Assembly: GCA_944322145.1 (NCBI GenBank)
Contig: CALUNW010000002.1
Coordinates: 1 to 64,000, forward strand
Reading direction: 5' to 3'
DNA: 64,000 nt
From: an uncultured Atopobiaceae bacterium
Lineage (GTDB): Bacteria; Actinomycetota; Coriobacteriia; Coriobacteriales; Atopobiaceae
Position numbers and translations under genes: made by a program. Shown in pieces: positions 14,968 through 22,442 of this stretch. Within the stretch, counting starts at the first letter, position 1. Each line of letters starts with the position of its first letter. The notes below the pieces were generated by a model. It did not search any database. It was not told the DNA's origin and saw only the letters and a list, made by a program, of their open reading frames with translations.

Positions 14968-17133
14968 TTGGGGCGCGTCCCGACCATACCGTCAGCAGCA
15001 GAGAGGGTGCAGCGAACCTGCGCCCTCTCTGACTCTGTGTCGCGCCTGCGCTACGTCTCGGGCGCGCGGTGCCAGGCCCTCGAGCGCCTGGGCATCCACC
15101 GCGTGCGCGACCTGCTCCTGCACGTGCCCCACCGCTACCTCGACTTCACGCACGTGACCAAGATCGCATACGCGGACGTGGGCCAGGACGCCACCGTGGT
15201 GGCCACGGTCGACCGCGTGACCCGCAAGCCCACGCGCAACCGCCGCCTCCAGATCGTCGAGGTCTCCGTCATGGACGAGACCGGCGTGCTCGTGGCCACG
15301 TTCTTCCGCCAGCCCTGGATCGCCGAGCAGGTCAAGGTCGGCGACGTCGTCGCGCTCTCGGGCAAGGTGACCTTCGCGTACGGCTTCAAGCAGATGAAGG
15401 CCCCCTTCCACGAGGTGGTGGGGTCCGCGGGCGAGGCGGGCGGCTACGCGCGCGTGCTGCCGGTGCACCCGGTGGGGGAGGGCGTCACTGCCTCCTGGAT
15501 GCGCCGCATCGTCGCCGCGGCCCTCGCCGACGTGGGCGACGTCTGCGACTGGCTGCCCGCGCCGCTCGTCGCGGGGCACGGCCTCATGACGCTTGCGCGG
15601 GCGCTGCGCGAGGTGCACTTCCCGACGTCGGTCGCCGCGGGCGAGGCCGCGCGCCGCCGCCTTGCCTACGACGAGCTGCTCAGCCTGCAGATCGCCCTGC
15701 TCACCCGCCGCAACATCGAGCTCGCCGGCGTGGAGCCCACGGCACACGTTGCGGACGGCCCCCACATGGAGGCCCTTCTCGCCGCGCTGCCCTTCTCGCT
15801 CACCGACGAGCAGCGCCTCGCCGCCGACCAGATCCTCGCCGACATGGCGGCCCCGCACGTTATGAACCGCCTGCTGCTGGGCGACGTCGGCACGGGCAAG
15901 ACTGCCGTCGCCGCCGTGGCGCTCGCCGCCGTGGCCGACACCGGCACCCAGGCCGCCGTCATGGCGCCGACCTCGGTCCTGGCGCGCCAGTACGCCGAGA
16001 AGCTCGGGCCCGTGCTCGACGCGGCGCACGTGAGCTGGGCGCTCGTGACGGGCTCCACGCCGTCGGACGAGCGAGCCCTCGCCGAGCTCGCCTGTGCGCG
16101 CGGCGAGCTCACGGTGGTCTTTGGCACCACGGCCCTGCTCTCCGAGGGGCTCGAGTTCTCCGCGCTAACGCTCGTGGTCATAGACGAGCAGCACCGCTTC
16201 GGCGTGGACCAGCGCGCCGCGCTGCGCCGCAAGGGCGCGGGCGCCGACCTGCTGGCCATGACCGCCACGCCCATCCCGCGCACGCTCGCGCTCTCCCTCT
16301 ACGGCGACGTCTCGCTCTCCCGCATCCGCCGCCGCCCGCGCGCCGGCGCCGGCGTCACGACCAAGGTGGTCACCCCGGACAACCTCGACCTCGCCTGGGG
16401 TGCCGTGCGCGACGCCGTGGCGGCGGGGCACCAGGCCTACGTCATCTGCCCCCTGGTGGACTCCGACGACGACGGCTCGACGCTCGACGACGTTCCCGAG
16501 GCGCTGCGCTCGTCGGGCGACCGGCCGCGCTCCGCCGTCGCCACCCTCGAGGACCTGCGGACCTCCGTCATGCCCGGCATCTCCTGCGACCTGCTCACGG
16601 GGCGGATGCCCCCGGCCGAGAAGGACCGCGCGATGGAGCGCTTCCGCGCGGGCAAGACCGCGGTGCTCGTGGCGACCACGGTCGTCGAGGTGGGCGTCGA
16701 CGTGCCCAACGCCACCGCCATGGTCGTGCTCGACGCCGACCGCTTTGGCCTTGCGACCCTGCATCAGCTGCGGGGCCGCGTGGGCCGCGGGGACGTCGCG
16801 GGCATCGTCTACCTCTCCTGCGCCGCCAAGCGCGACAGCCGCGCCCGGCAGCGCCTCTCCGCGCTCGAGGCCACCGCGGACGGCTTCGAGCTCGCGGAGC
16901 TCGACCTGCACCTGCGGCACGAGGGCGAGGTGCTGGGGTATCGTCAGAGTGGCGGCGTCACGCTCGAGATCTCCGACCTCGACGCCGACGCCGACCTCGT
17001 CGAGCTGGCGCACGCGGACGCCCGAGCCATCGCCGACGAGGACCCGTGCCTGCTCGAGTCCGCGCACCGCGCGATGGCTCTCGAGGCGCGCGACCGGTTT
17101 GGGGCCTACTTCGAGGAGATCGAGCGCGCATGA
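14968..17133 (+). CDS. recG: ATP-dependent DNA helicase RecG
   Basis: A 721-residue superfamily 2 helicase that remodels stalled forks and Holliday junctions. The N-terminal wedge/OB region spans about 20-190. Helicase motifs are GDVGTGKT (Walker A, about 307), MAPTSVLARQYAEKL, VVIDEQHRFGVDQR (DEQH, about 405), MTATPIPRTLAL, VATTVVEVGVDVPNA and QLRGRVGRGD. The TTG at 14968 is taken as the start, 5 bp after the preceding stop; GTG at 15007 is also possible, so the N-terminus is uncertain. The stop overlaps rsmD by ATGA. Confidence 0.93.
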   Translation: MGRVPTIPSAAERVQRTCALSDSVSRLRYVSGARCQALERLGIHRVRDLLLHVPHRYLDFTHVTKIAYADVGQDATVVATVDRVTRKPTRNRRLQIVEVSVMDETGVLVATFFRQPWIAEQVKVGDVVALSGKVTFAYGFKQMKAPFHEVVGSAGEAGGYARVLPVHPVGEGVTASWMRRIVAAALADVGDVCDWLPAPLVAGHGLMTLARALREVHFPTSVAAGEAARRRLAYDELLSLQIALLTRRNIELAGVEPTAHVADGPHMEALLAALPFSLTDEQRLAADQILADMAAPHVMNRLLLGDVGTGKTAVAAVALAAVADTGTQAAVMAPTSVLARQYAEKLGPVLDAAHVSWALVTGSTPSDERALAELACARGELTVVFGTTALLSEGLEFSALTLVVIDEQHRFGVDQRAALRRKGAGADLLAMTATPIPRTLALSLYGDVSLSRIRRRPRAGAGVTTKVVTPDNLDLAWGAVRDAVAAGHQAYVICPLVDSDDDGSTLDDVPEALRSSGDRPRSAVATLEDLRTSVMPGISCDLLTGRMPPAEKDRAMERFRAGKTAVLVATTVVEVGVDVPNATAMVVLDADRFGLATLHQLRGRVGRGDVAGIVYLSCAAKRDSRARQRLSALEATADGFELAELDLHLRHEGEVLGYRQSGGVTLEISDLDADADLVELAHADARAIADEDPCLLESAHRAMALEARDRFGAYFEEIERA

Positions 17134-17717
17134 GGATAGTCGGGGGAAAGTGGCGCGGGCGCGCCATCGAGTCGCCCAAGGGCCGTGACGTCACGCGCCC
17201 GACGACGGACCGGACGCGCGAGCAGATCGCGTCGATGATCCTCTCGGCGCGCGGTCTCGACCTCTCGGGAGACTCCGTGCTCGACGCCTTCGCGGGCTCG
17301 GGCGCGATGGGCTTGGAACTGCTCTCGCGCGGCGCGGCGCACGCCACGTTCGTCGACCTCGACCGGCGCGCGGCGCAGCGGGTGCGCCGGACGGCGGGGG
17401 CCCTCGGGGCCGGCCGCGGCGAGGTCGACGTGCTCGCGGGCGACGCCTGCGCCCTCGCGGGGCGCGGCCTGCCCGGGGCGCCCTTCGACATCGTGTTTCT
17501 CGACCCGCCCTACGCGCTCCCCGCCGAGCGCGTCTCGGCGCTGCTCGCCGCGCTCGCAGGCTCCGGCCAGCTCGCCGACGGCGCCGTCGTCGTCTATGAG
17601 CGCAGCGCGGAGGGGGAGTCGCCGAGCTGCCCCGGCCTCGTCGCGCGGCGCACCAAGACGCACGGCATCACCGCGCTCGACCTGCTCGTCTACCATCCTG
17701 AGGAGGACGCGTCATGA
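17130..17717 (+). CDS. rsmD: 16S rRNA (guanine966-N2)-methyltransferase
   Basis: A 195-residue SAM methyltransferase that modifies G966 of 16S rRNA. MRIVGGKWRGRAI and RPTTDRTREQIASMI are the RsmD N-terminal signature. The SAM motif is VLDAFAGSGAMGLELLSRGA and the N6/N2 motif is FLDPPYAL. It overlaps recG upstream and coaD downstream by 4 bp each, so all three are co-transcribed. Confidence 0.95.
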   Translation: MRIVGGKWRGRAIESPKGRDVTRPTTDRTREQIASMILSARGLDLSGDSVLDAFAGSGAMGLELLSRGAAHATFVDLDRRAAQRVRRTAGALGAGRGEVDVLAGDACALAGRGLPGAPFDIVFLDPPYALPAERVSALLAALAGSGQLADGAVVVYERSAEGESPSCPGLVARRTKTHGITALDLLVYHPEEDAS

Positions 17718-18232
17718 CCGACGCCACCATCACCCACGTCGTAGTTCCGGGAACCTTCGACCCCGTCACCTTCGGGCACCTCGACGTCATCCGCCGCGCG
17801 CGGAGGCTCTTCCCGCGCGTGACCGTCGCCGTCGCTGCCTCGGCCAACAAGCACGGCCGCGGCACCACGTTCACGCTCGAGGAGCGCGTCGAGATGATCC
17901 GCGAGGCGATCGAGCTCGAGGGCCTTCCGGCCGACATCGACGTGCAGCCCTTCACCGGTCTTCTCGTCAGCTTCTGCGCCAAGATCGGCGCCGGCGGCGT
18001 GGTCAAGGGCCTGCGCGCGATGACCGACTTCGAGTACGAGCTGCAGCAGGCCGACCTCAACAGCCACATGGCGCCGGACCTCGAGTCGGTCTTCGTCATG
18101 TCGAACCCCGAGTTTGGCTACGTCTCGTCCTCGATCGTGCGCGAGATCGCCGCGATGGGCTCCGACGTCGACATCCTCGTGCCGGCCAACGTCGCCGCGC
18201 GCCTGCGCGAGCGCTACGCGAGCGACGTGTGA
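17714..18232 (+). CDS. coaD: Phosphopantetheine adenylyltransferase
   Basis: A 172-residue nucleotidyltransferase that makes dephospho-CoA from ATP and 4'-phosphopantetheine. The family signature PGTFDPVTFGHLDVIRRA holds the TxGH motif; the distal motif is GYVSSSIVREIA. It is typically next to rsmD, as here. Its stop codon is embedded in an inverted repeat (18225-18261). Confidence 0.96.
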   Translation: MTDATITHVVVPGTFDPVTFGHLDVIRRARRLFPRVTVAVAASANKHGRGTTFTLEERVEMIREAIELEGLPADIDVQPFTGLLVSFCAKIGAGGVVKGLRAMTDFEYELQQADLNSHMAPDLESVFVMSNPEFGYVSSSIVREIAAMGSDVDILVPANVAARLRERYASDV

Positions 18233-18261
18233 CAATTTAGCCTGTCCTAATTGTCACACGT
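18225..18261. repeat. Inverted repeat overlapping the coaD stop codon
   Basis: ACGTGTGACAATTTAG pairs with CTAATTGTCACACGT with one bulge around a CCTGTC loop. The TGA stop of coaD (18230-18232) is part of the left arm. There is no U-tract. Confidence 0.85.
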
Positions 18262-18320
18262 CCGCATCGCATGCGCTTCTCGTTGACGGGGGCCGTCACT
18301 TCGTGAAAGGCCGGACAATC

Positions 18321-18329
18321 TGCTAACAT
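18321..18329 (+). promoter_or_regulatory. Extended -10 upstream of the coiled-coil gene
   Basis: TGC followed by TAACAT (18324-18329), about 63 bp before the start codon at 18392. The -35 is weak. Confidence 0.45.
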
Positions 18330-18391
18330 GTCTCGAAAATGGGTCGATTCGCGCAGCCATGCGTCGATGAATCACATGAAAGGAACCATAG

Positions 18392-18889
18392 ATGCAGCCA
18401 GGTGAGGAAATCGAGAGCTTGGTGGACGAGCTCGAGCAGATCGTGAGCGAGGCCAAGTCCCCCCTCATGGACAACGGCCAGAAGAAGATCGTCGACGCCC
18501 AAGACGTCTACGAGATTCTCGACGAGATTCGCCGCGTCTTCCCGCAGGAGTTCCAGGATGCCCGTCGCATCCTCAAGGAGGAGCAGGAGACGCTCGACCG
18601 TGCCCAGCAGCAGGCCAACTCCATCATCGCCGACGCCCAGCAGCAGGCCATGATCCTCGCGGGCGACCAGGAGATCGTGCGCCTCGCCCAGCAGCAGGCC
18701 GAGGGCATCCGCGACCAGGCCGCCCAGTACGAGCGCGACACCCGCTACAACGCCGAGGAGTACGCCGACACCGTCCTGGCCCACCTCGAGGAGAACCTCA
18801 AGTCCCTCACGAGCTCGGTCTCCCGCGTCCGCCAGACGCTCGACGAGAACTCCGGCCCGCGCAACACCACCAACAACGTTCCCTGGTAG
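18392..18889 (+). CDS. Coiled-coil protein, DivIVA/ATP-synthase-b-like helix
   Basis: A 165-residue cytosolic protein that is almost all predicted helix. A Glu-rich N-terminus (EEIESLVDELEQIVSEAK) and a short globular start (VDAQDVYEILDEIRRVFPQEF) lead into a long coiled coil with Ala/Gln-rich heptads (RAQQQANSIIADAQQQA, RLAQQQAEGIRDQAAQ). Such helices are seen in DivIVA-related and SepIVA-like actinobacterial proteins, but no diagnostic motif is present. It sits between coaD and the DUF177 gene, with its own promoter. AAAGGAACC precedes the ATG. Confidence 0.75.
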   Translation: MQPGEEIESLVDELEQIVSEAKSPLMDNGQKKIVDAQDVYEILDEIRRVFPQEFQDARRILKEEQETLDRAQQQANSIIADAQQQAMILAGDQEIVRLAQQQAEGIRDQAAQYERDTRYNAEEYADTVLAHLEENLKSLTSSVSRVRQTLDENSGPRNTTNNVPW

Positions 18890-18891
18890 CC

Positions 18892-19479
18892 ATGGAGCCT
18901 CTGATCTTCCCGCTCGACGAGCGGCTCGCCAATCCCGGCGACACCTGGTCCGTCACGGGGCACCTTGACGAGTCCGGCTACGAGCTCGGCGATCACGAGT
19001 TCTCGCTTCCCGAGGGCATCGACTACGACGTCGTTCTCACCAACGCCGGCGAGGGCATCCTCGCGACGGGGCTGCTGCGCGCCCACGTGGTGGGCACGTG
19101 CGACCGCTGCCTCGAGGACGCCGAGTTCGACGTGGCGGGCGAGGTCGACGGCTACTACCTGTTCGAGGAGCCCGAGCAGCTCGGCGAGGACGAGGACGAG
19201 GCGGACTACGAGCTCGTCTCGGCCGACCACACGATCGACCTCTCGGGCGCGCTCATCGCCGCGCTCGTGATGGAGACGCCCTTCGTCGTGCTGTGCCGCG
19301 AGGACTGCGCCGGCCTCTGCCCGGTGTGCGGCGCCAACCTCAACGAGGAGGACTGCGGCCATGCGGCGCAGCTTGAGGAGCAGCGCGAGCGGGACAGGCT
19401 CGAGTCGTCTCCCTTCGCCGCGCTCGCGGGGCTCGACCTGTCCGACGAGGGCGACGAGGGCGACGGCGCGACCGAGTGA
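18892..19479 (+). CDS. DUF177 (YceD-type) protein
   Basis: A 195-residue protein of the DUF177 family, which almost always precedes rpmF, as here. The core has LRAHVVGTCDRCLEDAEFDV, and the C-terminus a cysteine cluster (LCREDCAGLCPVCGANLNEE and DCGH), probably a metal site. In plants and bacteria the family is linked to 23S rRNA or ribosome maturation; the exact role is not settled. It starts 2 bp after the preceding stop. The last 40 residues are acidic and probably disordered. Confidence 0.9.
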   Translation: MEPLIFPLDERLANPGDTWSVTGHLDESGYELGDHEFSLPEGIDYDVVLTNAGEGILATGLLRAHVVGTCDRCLEDAEFDVAGEVDGYYLFEEPEQLGEDEDEADYELVSADHTIDLSGALIAALVMETPFVVLCREDCAGLCPVCGANLNEEDCGHAAQLEEQRERDRLESSPFAALAGLDLSDEGDEGDGATE

Positions 19480-19532
19480 GGCGCGTCCGAGTGAAGAATT
19501 GCTGATGATGCGTTCCCCGCACCGGGGAGTCG

Positions 19533-19541
19533 TGCTATAGT
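19533..19541 (+). promoter_or_regulatory. rpmF promoter (extended -10)
   Basis: TGC then TATAGT (19536-19541), 75 bp before the rpmF start. A weak TTCCCC stands at the -35 position. Confidence 0.6.
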
Positions 19542-19616
19542 GTCTCTTCGCATGACTGAGACACGCCTGCCGCTGCGCGAGCGGAGGGGCAGAGGTTTTG
19601 GACAGGAGAGTCTGAC

Positions 19617-19796
19617 ATGGCAGTACCCAAGCAAAAGAAGGGCCGCAGCGCCACCCACACCCGTCGTTCGGCCAACATGAAGCTTTCGGCCGCGGCTCGC
19701 TCCGTGTGCCCGCAGTGCGGCGCCCCCAAGCTCCCGCACCACGTGTGCCCCAACTGCGGTCACTACAAGGACCGCGAGGTCATCGTTACCGAGTAG
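19617..19796 (+). CDS. rpmF: 50S ribosomal protein L32
   Basis: A 59-residue protein, MAVPKQKKGRSATHTRRSAN at the start, CPQCGAPKLPHHVCPNCG in the middle. The two CxxC pairs make it the zinc-binding form. The ATG at 19617 has ACAGGAGAG upstream. It has its own promoter and a terminator with a UUCG loop. Confidence 0.97.
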   Translation: MAVPKQKKGRSATHTRRSANMKLSAAARSVCPQCGAPKLPHHVCPNCGHYKDREVIVTE

Positions 19797-19816
19797 CGAT
19801 CTCTCACAGCACGTGC

Positions 19817-19845
19817 AGGCCGGCCTTCGGGTCGGCCTTTTTTTT
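19817..19845 (+). terminator. rpmF terminator
   Basis: AGGCCGGCC, a TTCG tetraloop and GGTCGGCCT form the stem (one G-T pair), followed by a run of T. Confidence 0.92.
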
Positions 19846-19856
19846 GTGCCGCGCCC

Positions 19857-19909
19857 GGACCCAAATCCTCATCTGGGTTGAGTGCGGACCCAAATGAGGA
19901 TTTGGGTCC
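19857..19909. repeat. Inverted repeat GGACCCAAATCCTCAT / ATGAGGATTTGGGTCC
   Basis: The 16-bp arms at 19857-19872 and 19894-19909 are perfect. The spacer contains a further partial copy (CTGGGTT, CGGACCCA). It is related to the palindromes at 11714 and 20051. Confidence 0.88.
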
Positions 19910-20020
19910 TAGGTCGTGGCTACTGTTGGTCCCGGACGTTCTTATCGATAGAGAACTTCAATCCGGAATTAATCTCTCGGCTCTGTCACGCCCCGCTGGT
20001 TGAGAAGCACCCGCAATCGC

Positions 20021-20074
20021 GGACCAAATCCTCATTTGTGTCCGCCGCAAACCCAAATCCGGATTTGGGTCCTG
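20021..20074. repeat. Degenerate copy plus perfect 20-bp palindrome
   Basis: A damaged copy (GGACCAAATCCTCATTTGTG) is followed by ACCCAAATCCGGATTTGGGT at 20051-20070, which is a perfect palindrome. Confidence 0.85.
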
Positions 20075-20124
20075 AACCGAGGGCACTTCTCGGCCCGCGG
20101 CGCGTCGTTCTTCTCGGCCGTGAG

Positions 20125-20194
20125 GTTCTCCGCGAAAATATTGCGGTCCAGGAGCCGTGTTAACGTACCCAACTGCTGAATTTTCGCGGAGAAC
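20125..20194. repeat. 15-bp perfect inverted repeat around an AT-richer spacer
   Basis: GTTCTCCGCGAAAAT (20125-20139) pairs with ATTTTCGCGGAGAAC (20180-20194). The 40-bp spacer is less GC-rich than its surroundings and includes GTTAAC. The right arm runs into the first unit of the 14-bp tandem repeat. Confidence 0.85.
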
Positions 20195-20287
20195 GAAGAG
20201 GTGGGAACGAAGAGGTGGGAACGAAGAGGTGGGAACGAAGAGGCGGGAACGAAGAGGTGGGAACGAAGAGGGGGAACGAAGAGGCTG
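20191..20287. repeat. Tandem repeat, GAACGAAGAGGTGG x about 7
   Basis: Five full 14-bp units with one T/C variant, then one 13-bp and one altered unit. The unit is not a multiple of three. The first GAAC overlaps the right arm of the foldback, suggesting that the array grew from that edge. Confidence 0.92.
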
Positions 20288-20380
20288 GGAGCGTGGGGTC
20301 CAGAAGGGCGTGCGAGAAGGACGCGCCCCTGCGGGTTGCGGCATAATAGAGCAGTTGAAGTGTTGAGCCAAGGAGGAAGC

Positions 20381-21370
20381 ATGACCACCATCTGCGTAGA
20401 CGTCATGGGGGCGGACAAGGAGCCCGCCGTCCTTCTCGAGGGCGTCGCCGCGGCGCTCGCGGACGACCCCGAGCTCGAGGTGCTCGTCGCCGGCGCCGCT
20501 GACGTCGTCGAGCCGTTCGCCGCCTCCCACGACCGCGCCCGCGCGCTCGTCACCACCGAGGTCATCGCCATGGACGAGCACCCCGCCCAGGCCGTGCGCA
20601 AGAAGAAGGACGCGAGCATCGTGCGCGCCGCCGCCGCGGTCCACGCGGGCGAGGCCGACGGCCTGTTCTCGGCCGGCTCCACCGGCGCCGTACTCACCGC
20701 CGCCACCTTTGGCGTGGGGCGCATCAAGGGCGTCAAGCGCCCGGCGCTCTCCCTGCCTTTCCCGGGCATCTCCGGCAAGAAGACCGTCTTTCTGGACATG
20801 GGCGCCAACGCCGACGTCAAGCCCGACGTCATCGTGCAGTTTGCGCACATGGGCCGCGCCTACGCCCGCGCGATCCTGGGCGTGGACGACCCGCGCGTGG
20901 GCCTGCTCTGCAACGGCTCCGAGGACACCAAGGGCTCCGAGATGGCGCTCGCCTACCACGAGGCGCTCGCGGCCGCCGACTGCGGCTTCGCGGGCAACGC
21001 GGAGGGCACCGACCTGCTGGCCGGCACCTTCGACGTCATCGTGGCCGACGGCTTCACCGGCAACGTGGCGCTCAAGTCCATCGAGGGCACCGGCAAGTTC
21101 GTGGTCAAGCGGCTCAAGGCCGCGATGGAGGCGTCGCTTGCCAACAAGGTCGGCATGGCGCTTCTCGCCAAGTCGCTCAAGTCCCTCGCCGCCGAGATGT
21201 CCGGAGACGAGTACGGCGGCGCGATCCTTCTGGGCCTGCGCGCCCCGGTCGTGAAGGGCCACGGCGCCACGAGCGCCCAGGCCGTCCGCAAGGGCACGCT
21301 CGCCGCCGCGGCTGCGGCCCGCGCCGGGCTCACGGACAAGATCGCAGCCGCCTGCGAGATCGCCGGCTAG
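20381..21370 (+). CDS. plsX: Phosphate acyltransferase PlsX
   Basis: A 329-residue enzyme that converts acyl-ACP to acyl-phosphate at the membrane surface for phospholipid synthesis. It begins TTICVDVMGADKEPAVLLEG and has SAGSTGAVLTAATFGVGRI, FLDMGANADVKPD, LLCNGSEDTKGSEMA and VADGFTGNVALKSIEGT, all PlsX landmarks. AAGGAGGAAGC lies directly before the ATG. It heads the plsX-acpP-rnc-smc-ftsY-ffh run. Confidence 0.96.
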   Translation: MTTICVDVMGADKEPAVLLEGVAAALADDPELEVLVAGAADVVEPFAASHDRARALVTTEVIAMDEHPAQAVRKKKDASIVRAAAAVHAGEADGLFSAGSTGAVLTAATFGVGRIKGVKRPALSLPFPGISGKKTVFLDMGANADVKPDVIVQFAHMGRAYARAILGVDDPRVGLLCNGSEDTKGSEMALAYHEALAAADCGFAGNAEGTDLLAGTFDVIVADGFTGNVALKSIEGTGKFVVKRLKAAMEASLANKVGMALLAKSLKSLAAEMSGDEYGGAILLGLRAPVVKGHGATSAQAVRKGTLAAAAAARAGLTDKIAAACEIAG

Positions 21371-21378
21371 CACGGAAA

Positions 21379-21407
21379 GTGACGCCCCCGCCCGAGCGGG
21401 GTAGAAT
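21379..21407 (+). promoter_or_regulatory. acpP promoter
   Basis: GTGACG (21379-21384), a 17-bp spacer, TAGAAT (21402-21407), 33 bp before the acpP start codon. Confidence 0.65.
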
Positions 21408-21439
21408 AGGGCGAGAAGCCCTGGACGCAAGGAGGAACC

Positions 21440-21679
21440 ATGGACCGCGACGCAATTCTCGCCAAGGTCATCGAGGTCGTCGACGACACGCTCTCGCTGG
21501 GCGACGACGTCACCCTGAGCGAGGCCACCAACCTCAAGGAGCTCGGCGCCGACTCGTTTGACCTGCTCGAGCTCGTGACCGCCCTCGAGGACGAGTTCTC
21601 CATGACCTTCCCGGACGAGGCCGTGGGCACCATCGCCACGATCGGCGAGGTCGTCGACGGCATCGCGGCCGCGCAGTAG
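21440..21679 (+). CDS. acpP: Acyl carrier protein
   Basis: A 79-residue acidic four-helix protein. The phosphopantetheine attachment serine is in GADSFDLLELV. The start has AAGGAGGAACC just upstream. It lies between plsX and rnc, the common order. Confidence 0.97.
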   Translation: MDRDAILAKVIEVVDDTLSLGDDVTLSEATNLKELGADSFDLLELVTALEDEFSMTFPDEAVGTIATIGEVVDGIAAAQ

Positions 21680-21694
21680 CAGGGGGCCCGTTTC

Positions 21695-22423
21695 TTGAAG
21701 ATGCACCAGCGGGTGGCCGAGGCCGAGCGGGTCTGCGGCCACCACTTTGAGAACCAGGAGCTCATCGTCTCGGCGCTCACGCACCCCTCGGCCGCCGAGG
21801 GGATGCCCGTGTCCGCATCCTACGAGCGCCTCGAGTTCCTCGGCGACTCCATCCTCGGCGCCATCGTGGCCACCGACCTCTTCGAGTGCTTCCCGGACAT
21901 GGACGAGGGCGCCCTCACGCAGGCCAAGATCAGCCTCGTCTCGGGCAAGATGCTCTCGAGCGTGGCGCAGCGCCTCGGCGTGGCCGAGCTCATCGTGATG
22001 GGGGAGTCCGAGAAGGGCACCGGCGCGCGCGGCATGCACTCCGCCCTGGAGAACGTCTACGAGGCGATCGTGGGCGCGCTCTACCTCGACGCCGGCTACA
22101 CGGCCACGCACGAGTTCGTCCTGCGCACGCTCGGCCCCGAGGTCTCGCCGGAGCTCGCGCGCAAGCCCATCAGCCCCAAGTCGCGCCTCCAGGAGGTCAC
22201 CCAGCGCGAGATGCGCTGCGGCCCCGAGTACAAGCTCGTCGCCGAGGAGGGCCCCGCGCACGACCCCACCTTCACGTCCGTCGTGATGGTCGAGGGCAAA
22301 AGGATCGGCCGCGGCTCGGGCTCGTCGAAGAAGTCCTCCGAGAGCGCCGCCGCCATCGACGCGCTCGTGCGCCTCGGCTACGCGGAGCCCGAGGACTTCG
22401 AGGGCGCCGGCACCACCAACTAG
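21695..22423 (+). CDS. rnc: Ribonuclease III
   Basis: A 242-residue double-strand-specific endoribonuclease. The catalytic signature YERLEFLGDSILGAI and the second acidic motif ENVYEAIVGALYLDAG are intact. The C-terminal double-stranded-RNA-binding domain (SRLQEVTQREMRCGPEYKL to SSKKSSESAAAIDALVRL) is complete. The TTG at 21695 is favoured because AGGGGGC is 8 bp upstream; the ATG at 21701 would shorten it by two residues. Confidence 0.95.
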   Translation: MKMHQRVAEAERVCGHHFENQELIVSALTHPSAAEGMPVSASYERLEFLGDSILGAIVATDLFECFPDMDEGALTQAKISLVSGKMLSSVAQRLGVAELIVMGESEKGTGARGMHSALENVYEAIVGALYLDAGYTATHEFVLRTLGPEVSPELARKPISPKSRLQEVTQREMRCGPEYKLVAEEGPAHDPTFTSVVMVEGKRIGRGSGSSKKSSESAAAIDALVRLGYAEPEDFEGAGTTN

Positions 22424-22442
22424 CTGCGAGGAGATCGCCCGC

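Larger units (their letters stand above)
19797..20380. other. Repeat-rich intergenic region upstream of plsX
   Basis: It contains the rpmF terminator, two GGACCCAAATCC palindromes, a 15-bp foldback (20125-20194), a 14-bp tandem repeat (20191-20287) and then the plsX leader. I see no gene. A CATAAT at 20342-20347 could be the plsX -10. Confidence 0.6.

Noticed and set aside
20191-20400. Coding region covering the GAACGAAGAG array upstream of plsX
   Set aside because: The open frame is made by a 14-bp repeat and gives a low-complexity peptide; the clear ribosome site and conserved protein start are at 20381.
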